From contig CAJXPX010000009.1 in NCBI GenBank assembly GCA_913058335.1, positions 1 through 64,000 on the forward strand: DNA of 64,000 nt, in the 5' to 3' direction. Below are positions 1 through 8,993 of this stretch, in pieces; within the stretch, counting starts at the first letter, position 1; each line of letters begins with the position of its first letter. A program made the translations under genes and the position numbers. The notes beneath the pieces are model-generated. The model saw only the letters and a list, made by a program, of their open reading frames with translations, made no database searches and was not told the DNA's origin. The stretch is from an uncultured Hyphomonadaceae bacterium. Its GTDB lineage: Bacteria; Pseudomonadota; Alphaproteobacteria; Caulobacterales; Maricaulaceae.

Positions 1-61
1 AGGTTTAATGGGGGAAAGATGTCCACCCCTGACTTCGCTTGACCTGTTGTGAATTTCCAAA

Positions 62-148
62 TGGTGCGGCTGAGAAGACTCGAACTTCCACCCATGTTAC
101 TGGACAGCGACCTCAACGCTGCGCGTCTACCAATTCCGCCACAGCCGC
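62..148 (-). tRNA. tRNA-Leu (anticodon GAG), CCA encoded
   Basis: Read on the minus strand, the segment opens with acceptor strand GCGGCUG and closes with CAGCCGC-A-CCA, so the seven pairs match and the CCA end is in the DNA. The anticodon stem CAGCG/CGCUG encloses loop UUGAGGU, giving anticodon GAG. The long variable arm before the T arm (GUUCGAG) fits a class II leucine tRNA of 87 nt. Its 5' end points away from lipB, which is divergent. Confidence 0.95.
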
Positions 149-277
149 ACTTCGAGGAAGGCGCCGTATAGCGTTGCATCTCAGAAAAGAAAAGCCCTAT
201 CGACAGGCAAATTCAATTTTTCATTGATACGTTGTAGGCTGATTTTTAACCGCGCAAAACCATGCATTTTGTGCCAT

Positions 278-955
278 ATGCCGTTAATGAACTCAAAAAT
301 TTACAGCCCCGACCCTGTCATTTGGCGCGTCAGCAATGGCCTTACGGCTTACCCTGATGCCCATGAGTATATGAAAAACACAGCGCTAGGCATCGCTACA
401 AAAAACACGCAAGAAGAAGTTTGGCTATTGCAACATCCTCCGCTTTATACGGCCGGAACAAGCGCCAATCCTAATGACTTAGTGGACGCCAGTCGATTTG
501 AAGTTTTTGAGACTGGCCGCGGAGGGCAATATACCTATCACGGACCGGGGCAGCGGGTGGCATATGTCATGTTAGATTTGCGCAAACGTGGCCGCGATGT
601 CTCTCTCTTTGTCCGCACCCTAGAGCAGTGGATTATAGAAACGCTCGGGGAGTTTGGCATCAAGGCCGAACGGCGGTGTGGGAGGGTGGGCGTCTGGGTC
701 GTTCAGGAAGACGGCCGGGAAGAAAAAATCGCGGCCATTGGGATTCGACTTAAAAAATGGGTGAGCTTTCACGGCATCTCTATTAACTTGAACCCAGATT
801 TGTCCCATTTCGGCGGAATTGTGCCTTGCGGGATTAGCGAACATGGCGTCACGAGCGTCGAGAGGTTAACAAAATCTGTCACATTTGCCGATTTGGATGA
901 GGCGCTTGAGAGATGTTTCACGAGCCTATTTAGTCCCGTTGAGAAAAAGACATAA
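278..955 (+). CDS. lipB: Octanoyl-[acyl-carrier-protein]:protein N-octanoyltransferase LipB
   Basis: LipB transfers octanoate from acyl carrier protein to lipoyl domains of 2-oxoacid dehydrogenases and the glycine cleavage H protein, in the cytosol. The protein carries the family signature [12 protein letters not shown], the lysine-containing KIAAIGIR segment and the catalytic-cysteine motif [11 protein letters not shown]. The ORF opens at 224, but residues before the MPLMNSKIY segment look non-coding, so I place the start at 278; ATG 287 is equally possible and neither has a clear ribosome binding site. About 225 residues is a normal length. It stands alone, followed by a bidirectional terminator; lipA is not in this window. 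Confidence 0.93.
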   Translation: MPLMNSKIYSPDPVIWRVSNGLTAYPDAHEYMKNTALGIATKNTQEEVWLLQHPPLYTAGTSANPNDLVDASRFEVFETGRGGQYTYHGPGQRVAYVMLDLRKRGRDVSLFVRTLEQWIIETLGEFGIKAERRCGRVGVWVVQEDGREEKIAAIGIRLKKWVSFHGISINLNPDLSHFGGIVPCGISEHGVTSVERLTKSVTFADLDEALERCFTSLFSPVEKKT

Positions 956-985
956 AAAAACCGCCCAGATGAAAGGGCGGTTTAA
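956..985. terminator. Bidirectional rho-independent terminator between lipB and DUF805 gene
   Basis: AAACCGCCC and GGGCGGTTT form a perfect stem around an eight-base loop. There are A residues on the left and T residues on the right, so it can stop transcription of lipB (+) and of the convergent DUF805 gene (-). Confidence 0.85.
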
Positions 986-1004
986 AGTCTAATTTTCAAC
1001 TAAC

Positions 1005-1514
1005 TTACATTGCGGGCGTAGCCGGGCCGAATTGATTGTCGTGCGGATCACTTTTGATCATATTATTAAAGATGAACGCAACCAAATAAGCTACGACTGC
1101 ATTTACTACAGACAGAATAAGTATCCCCATTTTAGAAACGCCGCCGCCTGACATGGCCGCCTCCATAATCGCACCAAAGTCACCGGAGGCCGCAGCTTCT
1201 TCAGTTCTAGCCGTAAATTCCGGATCTATAAACATCGGCTGCAAAACCATACTGATCACAATTGAAGCGATGATAAAGACAATAATCGGAACCAAACACA
1301 TCCAACCGGATTTGCCGCCATCATGATAGCGTTTTATCCATAAGACGATCCAGCACCACCATAAAACAATGCTAATAATGCCAATAGCGGCCAGTGCAGG
1401 ACTGAGTGCCGGCAAAATCGAAAGAATAAATCCGATCACGATCAAAATGGTTGCGCCGCGCATGAACTCAGATGGCCCAACGCGTCCAGATGGTGAAAAC
1501 AATAAATTACCCAT
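1005..1514 (-). CDS. DUF805 family inner-membrane protein (copy 1)
   Basis: A 169-residue protein of the DUF805 family, whose function is unknown. Visible family marks are the N-terminal LFSPSGRVGPSEFMRG segment, the usual start of the family, and the WIKRYHDGGKSGWMC motif, matching the typical RLHDxGKSGW stretch. About four hydrophobic helices span the chain, with a polar Ala/Gly-rich loop (residues 105-130) before the last helix. It lies 73 nt downstream of a second DUF805 gene on the same strand, so the two are probably a duplicated, co-transcribed pair. The start is clear because the ATG opens directly onto the conserved N-terminus. Confidence 0.85.
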   Translation of the reverse strand: MGNLLFSPSGRVGPSEFMRGATILIVIGFILSILPALSPALAAIGIISIVLWWCWIVLWIKRYHDGGKSGWMCLVPIIVFIIASIVISMVLQPMFIDPEFTARTEEAAASGDFGAIMEAAMSGGGVSKMGILILSVVNAVVAYLVAFIFNNMIKSDPHDNQFGPATPAM

Positions 1515-1587
1515 TAAAACTCTCCCTTTTGTTGTTTAACAATAAGAGATTGCCAGACTAAGGAAAATAATCAAGTCATTTTGGAAT

Positions 1588-2097
1588 TTATTCGGAAATC
1601 ATAGCGCCATATTTGTTTGCACTGGGTTCTGGTTTTGCAAGACCAAGCCAGAGTGAGAACATTGCCCATATCCCATATAAGGCGGGCTGCATGACCTGTC
1701 CGGCATTTGCTAATTTATCTTGATAACCCGTTTTGATTCTCTCGATTTCAGCGGGATCGATATCTTCCTTTCGGTCATATTGAGCAAATTCAGTGAAGTA
1801 TTCTGCACCGCCAAAGGCCAGCATAACGGCTATCACAATTAAAATCGTAAGCGTAATCATGCCTGTCAGCGCCCAAAAGCTTCGCCCGACATCGTGGAGC
1901 CGTTTTCCATAAACGCTATAAAGAATCTGGAAGACGAGAACGATATAGATTAGAGAAAGAAAAAATTGAAAAAGCGTCGGCCCCATGAAACGCAAAATAG
2001 TTTTCATGACAACGACAAATACAATAAAGCCGATTACGCCAATCCAGAAATTGCGGCGCCCCATACGGCCAGCAGGAGAAAGAAATAATTTAATCAT
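1588..2097 (-). CDS. DUF805 family inner-membrane protein (copy 2)
   Basis: Also 169 residues, paralogous to the next gene downstream. It begins LFLSPAGRMGRRNFWIG and contains GKRLHDVGRSFWAL, the diagnostic DUF805 motif. Hydrophobic helices lie around residues 17-60, 75-100 and 140-155. A charged insert rich in Asp, Glu and Lys (about residues 103-130) replaces the polar loop of its neighbour. The minus-strand start is preceded by AGGAGACGCAC, a good ribosome binding site. No biochemical role is known for the family. Confidence 0.85.
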   Translation of the reverse strand: MIKLFLSPAGRMGRRNFWIGVIGFIVFVVVMKTILRFMGPTLFQFFLSLIYIVLVFQILYSVYGKRLHDVGRSFWALTGMITLTILIVIAVMLAFGGAEYFTEFAQYDRKEDIDPAEIERIKTGYQDKLANAGQVMQPALYGIWAMFSLWLGLAKPEPSANKYGAMISE

Positions 2098-2150
2098 GTG
2101 CGTCTCCTGATGGGCGTAGCGTCATATTTCAAGCGCAAAACTGTCGCGGC

Positions 2151-3989
2151 TTACATGTCTTTTTCGATCTCATCTGTTTTGGCAGTATAAAGAGCGTCAC
2201 CGGACAAGGTTTCTTTCAATAACTCCTGACCCCTTTTGGCCCTCGAAATTAAGGCATCAATATCTGCCCGGTGTTCGAAAGCTTCCATGGCCAATTTGAA
2301 GTCCATTTCCAAAAATTTATCCGACAGGGTCATGGCCTTCTCTTCGGAAAAGCCAAGATAGGTAAGAGCTTTACGTCCCATCGCCAAACTCGCGCGCGCT
2401 GTTTCACGTTCTGCGAAATCCACGTCTTCCGCGAGAAGATCAAACAGGTGCGTACGGTTTCTCGCCCGGGCAATAATTTTTGCATCGGGGAAATGCTCTT
2501 TGATCTCATAAACAGCTTTCGTTACTTTGTCGCGATCATCCATAGCCACCACAATGACCTTAGCCTCAGACGCGCCGGCGGTGCGGAGCAGATCAACATC
2601 AGAAGCGTCCCCGTAATAAACCCGATGACCAAACTGTTTTAAAAACTCAATATGATCGCCATCATTATCTATAATCGTCGTTCCGATATTTTGAGTCTGC
2701 AACAACCGTCCTGCGAGTTGACCGACTCGCCCAAATCCTAAAATCAGGACAGGGTTATGGTCGTTCTGAGGCGGTTCTCCGGTGAGGGATTGAGTTGCGA
2801 ATTTTGGAGAGAGGATTTTATCATAAAATAGAATTATGAGCGGCGTCAAAGCCATGGTAATCGCGATGACAGCTGTCAGTATCTCTCCCATTTCCGACGA
2901 AAGCGCGCCTTCTTGGGCGGCGAACTGGAATAATACAAAGCCAAACTCTCCGGCCTGACAAAGAAGGGCTGCGAACAAGATCCGACTTGACTGGACTAAC
3001 ATGAAAACGGCTCCAATCAGATAAATAACAACAAATTTCAGACAAAGAAGCCCCACAACGATTGCTGCGATGATTATCGGTTGCTCCCCAAGCGTGATAA
3101 AATTTAGTGACATGCCAACTGAGATAAAGAACAGGCCAAGCAGTAAAGCTTTAAATGGCTCAATATCTCGTTCCAGTTGATGACGATATTCGGAATCCGC
3201 CAACACCACACCCGCGATAAAAGCGCCGAGGGCAGCAGACAGACCGAGCCATTCCATTAACAACGCCGCTCCAATAACAAGCAGGAGGGCCATCGCCGTA
3301 AAGGTTTCCCGAACTTTGCTTTTGGCAATAATTCGAAATATTGGGCGAAGAAAAAGCCGGCCTACTGCAATCATTCCCGCAAAAACGCTTATAATTGAAG
3401 CCGCAAGCCAAATGCCTTCCGGTTTGTAGGACTCACCGCCATGAGTCCCGACGGTTTCAGAACTAAGACCGCTCGAAAGAGCTAGAAACGGTAAAGCAGC
3501 AATCATCACAATGACGATCACGTCTTGAAACAAAAGCACAGAAAATCCGGATTGACCGACCGTCTCCCCCATCATTCGGCGGTCTTGCATGATCTGAAGT
3601 GAAATAGCAGTAGAAGACAGTGACAATGCCATCCCGATAACGATCGCTTCTCCAAGGGGGCGGCCCAAATAATAAGCGGCTCCTGTGACTAAAAGAGTTG
3701 TTAAAGCAACTTGTAAACCGCCCAGACCCATTAGCCGCATACGCATATTCCAAAGCTGTCGGGGCTTTAGCTCTAGCCCGATCAGAAAGAGCATCATAAC
3801 AACGCCGAATTCGGAAAAATGAAGTATGGTTTCCGGATCATTTATTGCCCCTAAAACATGAGGACCAATAATCACTCCAGCGATAAGGTACCCGATAACG
3901 GAGCCTAATCCGGAAAGTTTTGAAATCGGCACCAAAATACAAGCTGCAGCGAGAAAAATGAATACGGAGAGGAGAAGATTGCCATCCAT
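2151..3989 (-). CDS. CPA2-type cation:proton antiporter with RCK/TrkA-N domain (KefB/KefC-like)
   Basis: This 612-residue inner-membrane protein has an N-terminal Na+/H+-exchanger domain (about residues 1-390, some 12 hydrophobic helices, with the FLIGLELKPRQLW and LSLSSTAISLQIM stretches of the KefB/KefC group). A cytosolic RCK domain follows, starting VLILGFGRVGQLAGRLL, a Rossmann nucleotide-binding motif, at about residue 416. Members exchange K+ or Na+ for protons and are gated by nucleotides or glutathione adducts. The tail after about residue 530 is charged and less typical. The start ATG lies 3 nt after the ATP12 stop, so it is the last gene of the degP-kefB run. The substrate cannot be read from the sequence. 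Confidence 0.88.
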   Translation of the reverse strand: MDGNLLLSVFIFLAAACILVPISKLSGLGSVIGYLIAGVIIGPHVLGAINDPETILHFSEFGVVMMLFLIGLELKPRQLWNMRMRLMGLGGLQVALTTLLVTGAAYYLGRPLGEAIVIGMALSLSSTAISLQIMQDRRMMGETVGQSGFSVLLFQDVIVIVMIAALPFLALSSGLSSETVGTHGGESYKPEGIWLAASIISVFAGMIAVGRLFLRPIFRIIAKSKVRETFTAMALLLVIGAALLMEWLGLSAALGAFIAGVVLADSEYRHQLERDIEPFKALLLGLFFISVGMSLNFITLGEQPIIIAAIVVGLLCLKFVVIYLIGAVFMLVQSSRILFAALLCQAGEFGFVLFQFAAQEGALSSEMGEILTAVIAITMALTPLIILFYDKILSPKFATQSLTGEPPQNDHNPVLILGFGRVGQLAGRLLQTQNIGTTIIDNDGDHIEFLKQFGHRVYYGDASDVDLLRTAGASEAKVIVVAMDDRDKVTKAVYEIKEHFPDAKIIARARNRTHLFDLLAEDVDFAERETARASLAMGRKALTYLGFSEEKAMTLSDKFLEMDFKLAMEAFEHRADIDALISRAKRGQELLKETLSGDALYTAKTDEIEKDM

Positions 3990-3991
3990 AT

Positions 3992-4681
3992 TTACAATAA
4001 TTCCAAAATTGATCCAAGACGACGGGTTTCATCTCTGAGGTCTTTGGCAATATGTGCTGCCTCTTCGTCTTCGCCCCAAAGTTCATTTTGATAATGAACA
4101 TCAAGTCGAGACAGGTCAAAAGCGTCTTCGGCGCTAAGGGCTTTTTCTATTACCGCCATAGCTAAGATAACTGACCCAAAAATAGCCGTGAAATGCATGA
4201 AAAGTGTCAGGCGAATATCCTCTAAACTTTCTACATAGTCTGAAATAGTTTCATATGCGCTCTCCGGCTGGACGATTGCGATCAGGGACTGGGTTGAGAC
4301 GAGGTCGACACCTCTAGATTTTGCCCAAGCAAGCCATTTATCCCACTCTTCTGATTGTCTTTCCCTCAATATGCGGGGCTCAGGTGCCCGGTAGCATAGC
4401 AAATCCGTGCTGGTATAGCGCCTTGCTTCGTCCAGCAAATCCGGACGCCGCGAGGGAGTTTGTTCCAATGCCACATTAAGCAAGCGCGTGAGAGGCATTT
4501 TTGAGGGCTCGATTTTCTCTCTTTGCGCATCCCATTCTTCTGCAACGGTTTTGGCAAGCGCCTCTGTCGGAAGGCTAAAGGCCATTTTTCCGGGCGTCTT
4601 TAATACTCGTTCATCAAGAAGCACATTATAGCGCCCCTCGCTGTGCCGCGTCGAAACGGATTTATAAAACCGCTTGGCCAT
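3992..4681 (-). CDS. ATP12 family F1-ATPase assembly chaperone
   Basis: A 229-residue cytosolic protein of the ATP12 family, which in mitochondria and alphaproteobacteria helps assemble the F1 alpha subunit. Family features include KRFYKSV at the N-terminus, the segment from LKTPGKMAFSLPTEALA to AEEWDAQ, PSKMPLTRLLNVA, and the later LRRP/CYRAPEP-like region (LCYRAPEPRILRERQ). I chose the ATG at 4681 (MAKRFYKS) over the ORF start at 4699. It overlaps the stop of the upstream pseudouridine synthase as TAATG, the usual coupled arrangement. Confidence 0.9.
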   Translation of the reverse strand: MAKRFYKSVSTRHSEGRYNVLLDERVLKTPGKMAFSLPTEALAKTVAEEWDAQREKIEPSKMPLTRLLNVALEQTPSRRPDLLDEARRYTSTDLLCYRAPEPRILRERQSEEWDKWLAWAKSRGVDLVSTQSLIAIVQPESAYETISDYVESLEDIRLTLFMHFTAIFGSVILAMAVIEKALSAEDAFDLSRLDVHYQNELWGEDEEAAHIAKDLRDETRRLGSILELL

Positions 4682-5670
4682 TAGCTTAAAGCATCCCAAT
4701 CGACATCATCATTATCCGTATTAAATCCGAGCATTTTAAACGCATCTTCCATGTGTTGAGGCAGGGGCGCTTGAAAGGTCAGATCGGATTTACCCTCACG
4801 CGGAAGTGTCAATGACCTTGCATGTAAGTGAAGGGTCATTTCTATTCCCCCGGGCAATGGTCTGTCCGTCATATATTTGGGATCGCCTGCTATAGGTGCA
4901 CCGAGTAATTGCATATGGAGACGGAGTTGGTGTGTCCGCCCTGTGAGGGGCATCATGATCACCCAACCCGCTTTTTGCCCGGCCTGAGCTTTGACATCGT
5001 AAAGCGTTTTGGCGTGTTTGCCGCCCTCTGCCCCATGACGTACCGGGACCATCAATTCTTTGCCTTCGTGAATATTGCCAAACCGGTTGTCCAAACGGCC
5101 TTTGGCCATGTAGCCTTTAATTTCTCCGGATTTGGGTTGCGGAACACCATTGGTAATACCCCAATATATTTTTTGCGCCCTTCGGCTCTGAAAGGCACGC
5201 CCAGCCCATTTCGCGCTTTTAACAGATTTTGCAATTAGCAAGACGCCGGATGTATCGCGGTCTAGACGATGCACCAATCGGCACCCTTCGCCCAAAGCCG
5301 GCAACATGCCGTCAATATGACGGGTTGTTTTCGATCCGCCCTGTACGGCAAGACCTGTCGGTTTATTTAAGGCGATTAAATCGTCATCTTCGTAGATAAC
5401 AAGACTGCGAATGAGCTTCGTATCGGAGTCATTGACGGGGGGCGTCTCGCTCATGTCGGAGGGATCAGGCAAAGGGGGAACGCGGATTGTCTGACCGGAT
5501 TCGAGCCGCAAATTACCTTTAGCGCGTTTGGCGTCCACCCGGATCTGGCCTGTTCGCAGTAATTTCTCTACACGCCCGTGTGGAACATGTGGAAACTGCT
5601 TTTTAAACCAACGATCCAGGCGCGAGCCCTCATCGGTTTCGGGAACAGTTAAATTATGAACACCACTCAT
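4681..5670 (-). CDS. RluA-family 23S rRNA pseudouridine synthase (RluC/RluD type)
   Basis: A 329-residue enzyme that isomerises uridines in 23S rRNA. It has an N-terminal S4 RNA-binding domain (RLDRWFKKQFPHV..GRVEKLLRTGQIRVD, about residues 17-60) and a catalytic domain with HRLDRDTSGVLLIA, which holds the catalytic aspartate. The S4 domain favours RluC or RluD over RluA, but the exact target site cannot be set from sequence. The ORF track begins at 5895, inside crcB. The real start is ATG 5670 (MSGVHNLTV), overlapping the crcB stop by ATGA. Coupled upstream to crcB and downstream to the ATP12 gene. Confidence 0.88.
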   Translation of the reverse strand: MSGVHNLTVPETDEGSRLDRWFKKQFPHVPHGRVEKLLRTGQIRVDAKRAKGNLRLESGQTIRVPPLPDPSDMSETPPVNDSDTKLIRSLVIYEDDDLIALNKPTGLAVQGGSKTTRHIDGMLPALGEGCRLVHRLDRDTSGVLLIAKSVKSAKWAGRAFQSRRAQKIYWGITNGVPQPKSGEIKGYMAKGRLDNRFGNIHEGKELMVPVRHGAEGGKHAKTLYDVKAQAGQKAGWVIMMPLTGRTHQLRLHMQLLGAPIAGDPKYMTDRPLPGGIEMTLHLHARSLTLPREGKSDLTFQAPLPQHMEDAFKMLGFNTDNDDVDWDALS

Positions 5671-6053
5671 GACGAAAACACCATACGAGAAACCCAAAGT
5701 CCTAAAGCCAAAGCGGCAAGGGAAACAAAAAAAGAGGCCCCGATATAACCGAAAAAAGCTCCAAAAGCTTTCTTCTCGAGCATTAAATAAGATTCGAGAG
5801 AAAAAGCGCTGAAGGTTGTAAATCCGCCAAGCAGACCAACTCCTAAAAATAATCGGAGGCTTTGAGCATTTTCCGCTCCGCGAAAGGCCAACCATCCAAC
5901 CAGAAGACCCATAGCGGCGCTACCGATGATATTGGCCGCCAAGGTACCCACTGGAAAGCCCGGTCCGAATTGGCGTAAGCTCAGCGCAGATAAACCGTAT
6001 CGACCACTTGCGCCCAGCGCCCCGCCGAGCGCGACTAAGATTACATTATACAT
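5667..6053 (-). CDS. crcB: Fluoride ion channel CrcB/Fluc
   Basis: A 128-residue membrane protein with four hydrophobic helices. It exports fluoride passively as a dual-topology dimer. Typical motifs are GGALGASGRYGLS at the N-terminus, NIIGSAAMGLLVGW, and GGFTTFSAFSLE, which lines the pore. I looked for a fluoride riboswitch in the 84 nt upstream and found no match to its conserved core. It sits between rarA and the pseudouridine synthase in the same transcript direction and overlaps the latter by four bases. Confidence 0.95.
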   Translation of the reverse strand: MYNVILVALGGALGASGRYGLSALSLRQFGPGFPVGTLAANIIGSAAMGLLVGWLAFRGAENAQSLRLFLGVGLLGGFTTFSAFSLESYLMLEKKAFGAFFGYIGASFFVSLAALALGLWVSRMVFSS

Positions 6054-6137
6054 GATAAACCCTCATGGCTTTGACATAGACGCCTGAGGTCTGAATGGCA
6101 AAGAAAAGGAATTTTTGTTCTCAGCGAATTAGCTTAA

Positions 6138-7442
6138 CTATTCTGATTTCATTTTTCGAATATCCTGCCATTTGGTCAGGCGGCTTTTAATCTCTTGCTC
6201 ATCTCCGTCGCCCTTAGGCTTGTAAAGATTGATACGTGATATTTCATCGGGAAAATAATCTTGGCCAGAAAAACCTTCCGGTGTGTCAGGATCATATTGA
6301 TATCCGTCGCCATATCCCAAATCTTTCATCAGCGACGTCGGCGCATTTAGTATATGAGCGGGCGGTGAAAGAGACCCCGTCTCATTGGCCAGTTTTTGCG
6401 CGGCCTTAAAAGCCGAATATACCGCATTGGATTTTGGCGCAGAGGCAAGGTGCACAACGGTTTGGGCTAAAGCCAACTCCCCTTCCGGCGTGCCGAGAAG
6501 TTGATAAGCGGACAGCGACGCCATCGCAGCGGGCAGCGCCGAGGCATCGGCCAGCCCAATATCCTCACTCGCCATTCTTACGAGGCGCCTGGCAATATAA
6601 ATTGGGTCTTCCCCGCCGGAAAGCATTCGCGCCAACCAATAAAGCGCGGCATCTGGGTCAGATCCCCGTACGGATTTGTGCAGGGCTGAGATCAGGTTGT
6701 AATGTTGCTCTCCGCCTTTGTCATAATGGGCGCGGCGTTTTTGCAAAATTTGGGCAACACCTCTTCCATCAAATTCGGTTTGACCGGAGTAATCAAACAG
6801 GATTTCAGCAAGACTCAAGGCGTAGCGTCCATCTCCATCCGCCATATCCTTCAAAGCCTGTCGTCCGTCACCCGTTACGGGCAAGGGTTTGCCTAAATGC
6901 AATTCCGCCCGTTTCAACAAACCGTCAATCGCAAGTTCGTCAAGACGTTTAAGAACATAAACCTGCGCCCTGGAAAGCAAGGCGCTATTAAGTTCAAAAC
7001 TCGGGTTTTCAGTCGTTGCGCCTATAAGTGTAATTGTACCGTTTTCCACGTAAGGCAGAAACCCATCCTGCTGGGCCTTATTAAAACGGTGAATTTCATC
7101 AACAAAGAGGAGCGTACCTCTCCCTGTGCTTCGGCGAGCTTTTGCCGCTTCAAATACTTTACGCAAATCCGCAACACCGGAAAAAACAGCAGAAAGCTGA
7201 ACAAATTCCATATCGGCATGATCGGCAATAATGCGCGCCAGTGTTGTTTTACCGACCCCAGGCGGCCCCCATAATATAAGAGAGCTAAGCCGGCCGCTGG
7301 CCAGCATACGGGCGAGCGGCGCGTCTTTAGCTAACAGGTGATCTTGCCCTATGACTTCAGACAAAGTTGTCGGACGTAATTGATCCGCGAGCGGGCGAGG
7401 CGCTGCTTTTTCTAATCCTGCCGATGAAAATAAGTCGGAAAT
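6138..7442 (-). CDS. rarA: Replication-associated recombination protein RarA (MgsA), apparent ATT start
   Basis: An AAA+ ATPase related to clamp loaders that acts at stalled replication forks. It carries Walker A GPPGVGKTT, Walker B LLFVDEIHRFNKAQQD, sensor region IGATTENPSFELN, and the C-terminal SDPDAALYWLARML..GEDP oligomerisation segment. The ORF tool starts at a TTG (7364) inside the conserved region. Upstream, the same frame is open back to the degP stop and reads ISDLFSSAGLEKAAPRPLADQLRPTT, the expected RarA N-terminus, but it contains no ATG, GTG or TTG. The only plausible initiator giving the full N-terminus is ATT at 7440-7442, three bases after the degP TAA. A GTGAG sequence lies upstream. 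The enzyme call is firm; the start is inference. Confidence 0.9.
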   Translation of the reverse strand: MSDLFSSAGLEKAAPRPLADQLRPTTLSEVIGQDHLLAKDAPLARMLASGRLSSLILWGPPGVGKTTLARIIADHADMEFVQLSAVFSGVADLRKVFEAAKARRSTGRGTLLFVDEIHRFNKAQQDGFLPYVENGTITLIGATTENPSFELNSALLSRAQVYVLKRLDELAIDGLLKRAELHLGKPLPVTGDGRQALKDMADGDGRYALSLAEILFDYSGQTEFDGRGVAQILQKRRAHYDKGGEQHYNLISALHKSVRGSDPDAALYWLARMLSGGEDPIYIARRLVRMASEDIGLADASALPAAMASLSAYQLLGTPEGELALAQTVVHLASAPKSNAVYSAFKAAQKLANETGSLSPPAHILNAPTSLMKDLGYGDGYQYDPDTPEGFSGQDYFPDEISRINLYKPKGDGDEQEIKSRLTKWQDIRKMKSE

Positions 7443-7445
7443 GAC

Positions 7446-8879
7446 TTATTGCTCACGCGGAAGGTATCGCGTCGGAAGAACACCAATCCGGCCATTGCGA
7501 TCAATGGAGAGTTTCCAGCCTTCGTCGGACTCTACCGTCTCCAGTAATGATTCGAGTTGGCGGGTGGAGGTAATATCCTCGTCATTCAATCCAATCAAAA
7601 AATCTCCGGGCCGCAATCGGTTATAATTAGCTGCACTGCCACGCTCGATCTTCAGAACCATAACGCCAGAGATAAAGGGATCAAAACCAAGTTCTTCCCC
7701 TAAGGCAGGGCTCATATTCACAAGGGTCGCTCCGTCAAATGGATTCATACCTTCAATTTTACGTTCGTCTCTTTCTGGCGTTTCCTGCGGAATATCAGTT
7801 TCGACATTCACCGTTCGCTCTTTACCTTCCCGGAAATACCGAATGGCGACCTCTTGGCCTTTACGCAATGTCGCAAGTTTAAAGCGAAGTCCGCTGTCAT
7901 CGTTAATCGGGGTGCCGTCCACAGAAAGAATAACGTCGCCTTTTTCAAGTCCAACCTTATCAGCGGGCCCCTTTGGTAATATTTCGTTTATGACCGCCCC
8001 TTTGGATCGGTCCAACCCCAAAGCAGAGGCCATAGTCGCGTCCACAGCATTTGTTCGTGCGCCAATCCAAGGCCGCACAATTCGGCCTTCAGAAATTGCG
8101 CTATCTACAGCGCGGCTCACCAGTTCTGAAGGAATAGCGAATCCGATCCCATTGGACCCCCCTGAACGTGAGAAAATTGCCGTATTCACACCTATAAGCT
8201 CACCGGAAAGGTCAACCAAAGCCCCGCCTGAATTTCCCGGGTTTACCGCAGCGTCGGTTTGAATAAAGGAAGATAAGTCAGTTACATTTGTACGCCCTAA
8301 AGCCGAGACAATGCCGCTCGTTACAGTTTGCCCGACACCAAAGGGATTTCCGATGGCTAAAACAATATCTCCAATTTCAAGGTCATCACTTTGACTTTGA
8401 ATAGCCAGGGCGGGAAGTCTCTCTCCATTCGTTTCAATTTTTAGAACAGCGACATCAATCTCTTCATCTTGCGCGACGATCTCGGCCGGAAACTCCCGAC
8501 GGTCATTCAAAACAACTTTCAATTCGTCAGCGCCTTTGACCACATGAGCATTTGTGACGATAATCCCATTAGACCGTACAATTACGCCTGATCCGAGAGA
8601 GCTCTCAACTCTTTCCTGGGGCGCGCGCTGCATCCCAAACATCCGTTCAAAAAAATCAGCCCCGCTACGGGCTCTGACAGTCCGCGAAGTGTAAACATTA
8701 ACAACAGCCGGTGCCGTTTGCTTGACCACAGGGGCGTAAGAAAGTTGCACCTGCATTTGTGAGTCCGGAACAATTCGTTCCGGCGGGCCGTCCAGGAACT
8801 GAGCCTGCGCCGCGCCGCTAAATAATCCGGGTGCTACGACGCAAGCACTTGCGAGAAGAGAGAGAAATGTTTTTTTCAT
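7446..8879 (-). CDS. Periplasmic serine protease, DegP/HtrA (Do) family
   Basis: A 477-residue trypsin-like protease/chaperone. A signal peptide (MKKTFLSLLASACVV..AQAQ) sends it to the periplasm. The catalytic triad is visible as His in VTNAHVVKGAD, Asp in DEEIDVAVLKI and Ser in NPGNSGGALVD. Two PDZ domains follow (about residues 280-375 and 385-477). I start at ATG 8879 because it opens the signal peptide; the ORF runs 12 codons further. It heads the run degP-rarA-crcB-rluC-ATP12-kefB. Whether it is DegP, DegQ or MucD by name cannot be decided here. Confidence 0.93.
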   Translation of the reverse strand: MKKTFLSLLASACVVAPGLFSGAAQAQFLDGPPERIVPDSQMQVQLSYAPVVKQTAPAVVNVYTSRTVRARSGADFFERMFGMQRAPQERVESSLGSGVIVRSNGIIVTNAHVVKGADELKVVLNDRREFPAEIVAQDEEIDVAVLKIETNGERLPALAIQSQSDDLEIGDIVLAIGNPFGVGQTVTSGIVSALGRTNVTDLSSFIQTDAAVNPGNSGGALVDLSGELIGVNTAIFSRSGGSNGIGFAIPSELVSRAVDSAISEGRIVRPWIGARTNAVDATMASALGLDRSKGAVINEILPKGPADKVGLEKGDVILSVDGTPINDDSGLRFKLATLRKGQEVAIRYFREGKERTVNVETDIPQETPERDERKIEGMNPFDGATLVNMSPALGEELGFDPFISGVMVLKIERGSAANYNRLRPGDFLIGLNDEDITSTRQLESLLETVESDEGWKLSIDRNGRIGVLPTRYLPREQ

Positions 8880-8993
8880 GATCGTATAAATAGGACGGAA
8901 CTCGGTAAGAACCAAGCCCCACCCTCAATAATGAGGAATTATTTAAGGTTCAGGTGCAGATTTCAGTTTATCTCTGACGCCCGAATTTCTACT

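Noticed and set aside
6054-6137. Fluoride riboswitch upstream of crcB
   Set aside because: I compared the leader with the conserved fluoride-riboswitch core and saw no match; the leader is too short.
6434-6952. 172-residue plus-strand ORF opposite rarA
   Set aside because: A shadow of the real rarA frame; rarA carries all AAA+ motifs on the other strand.
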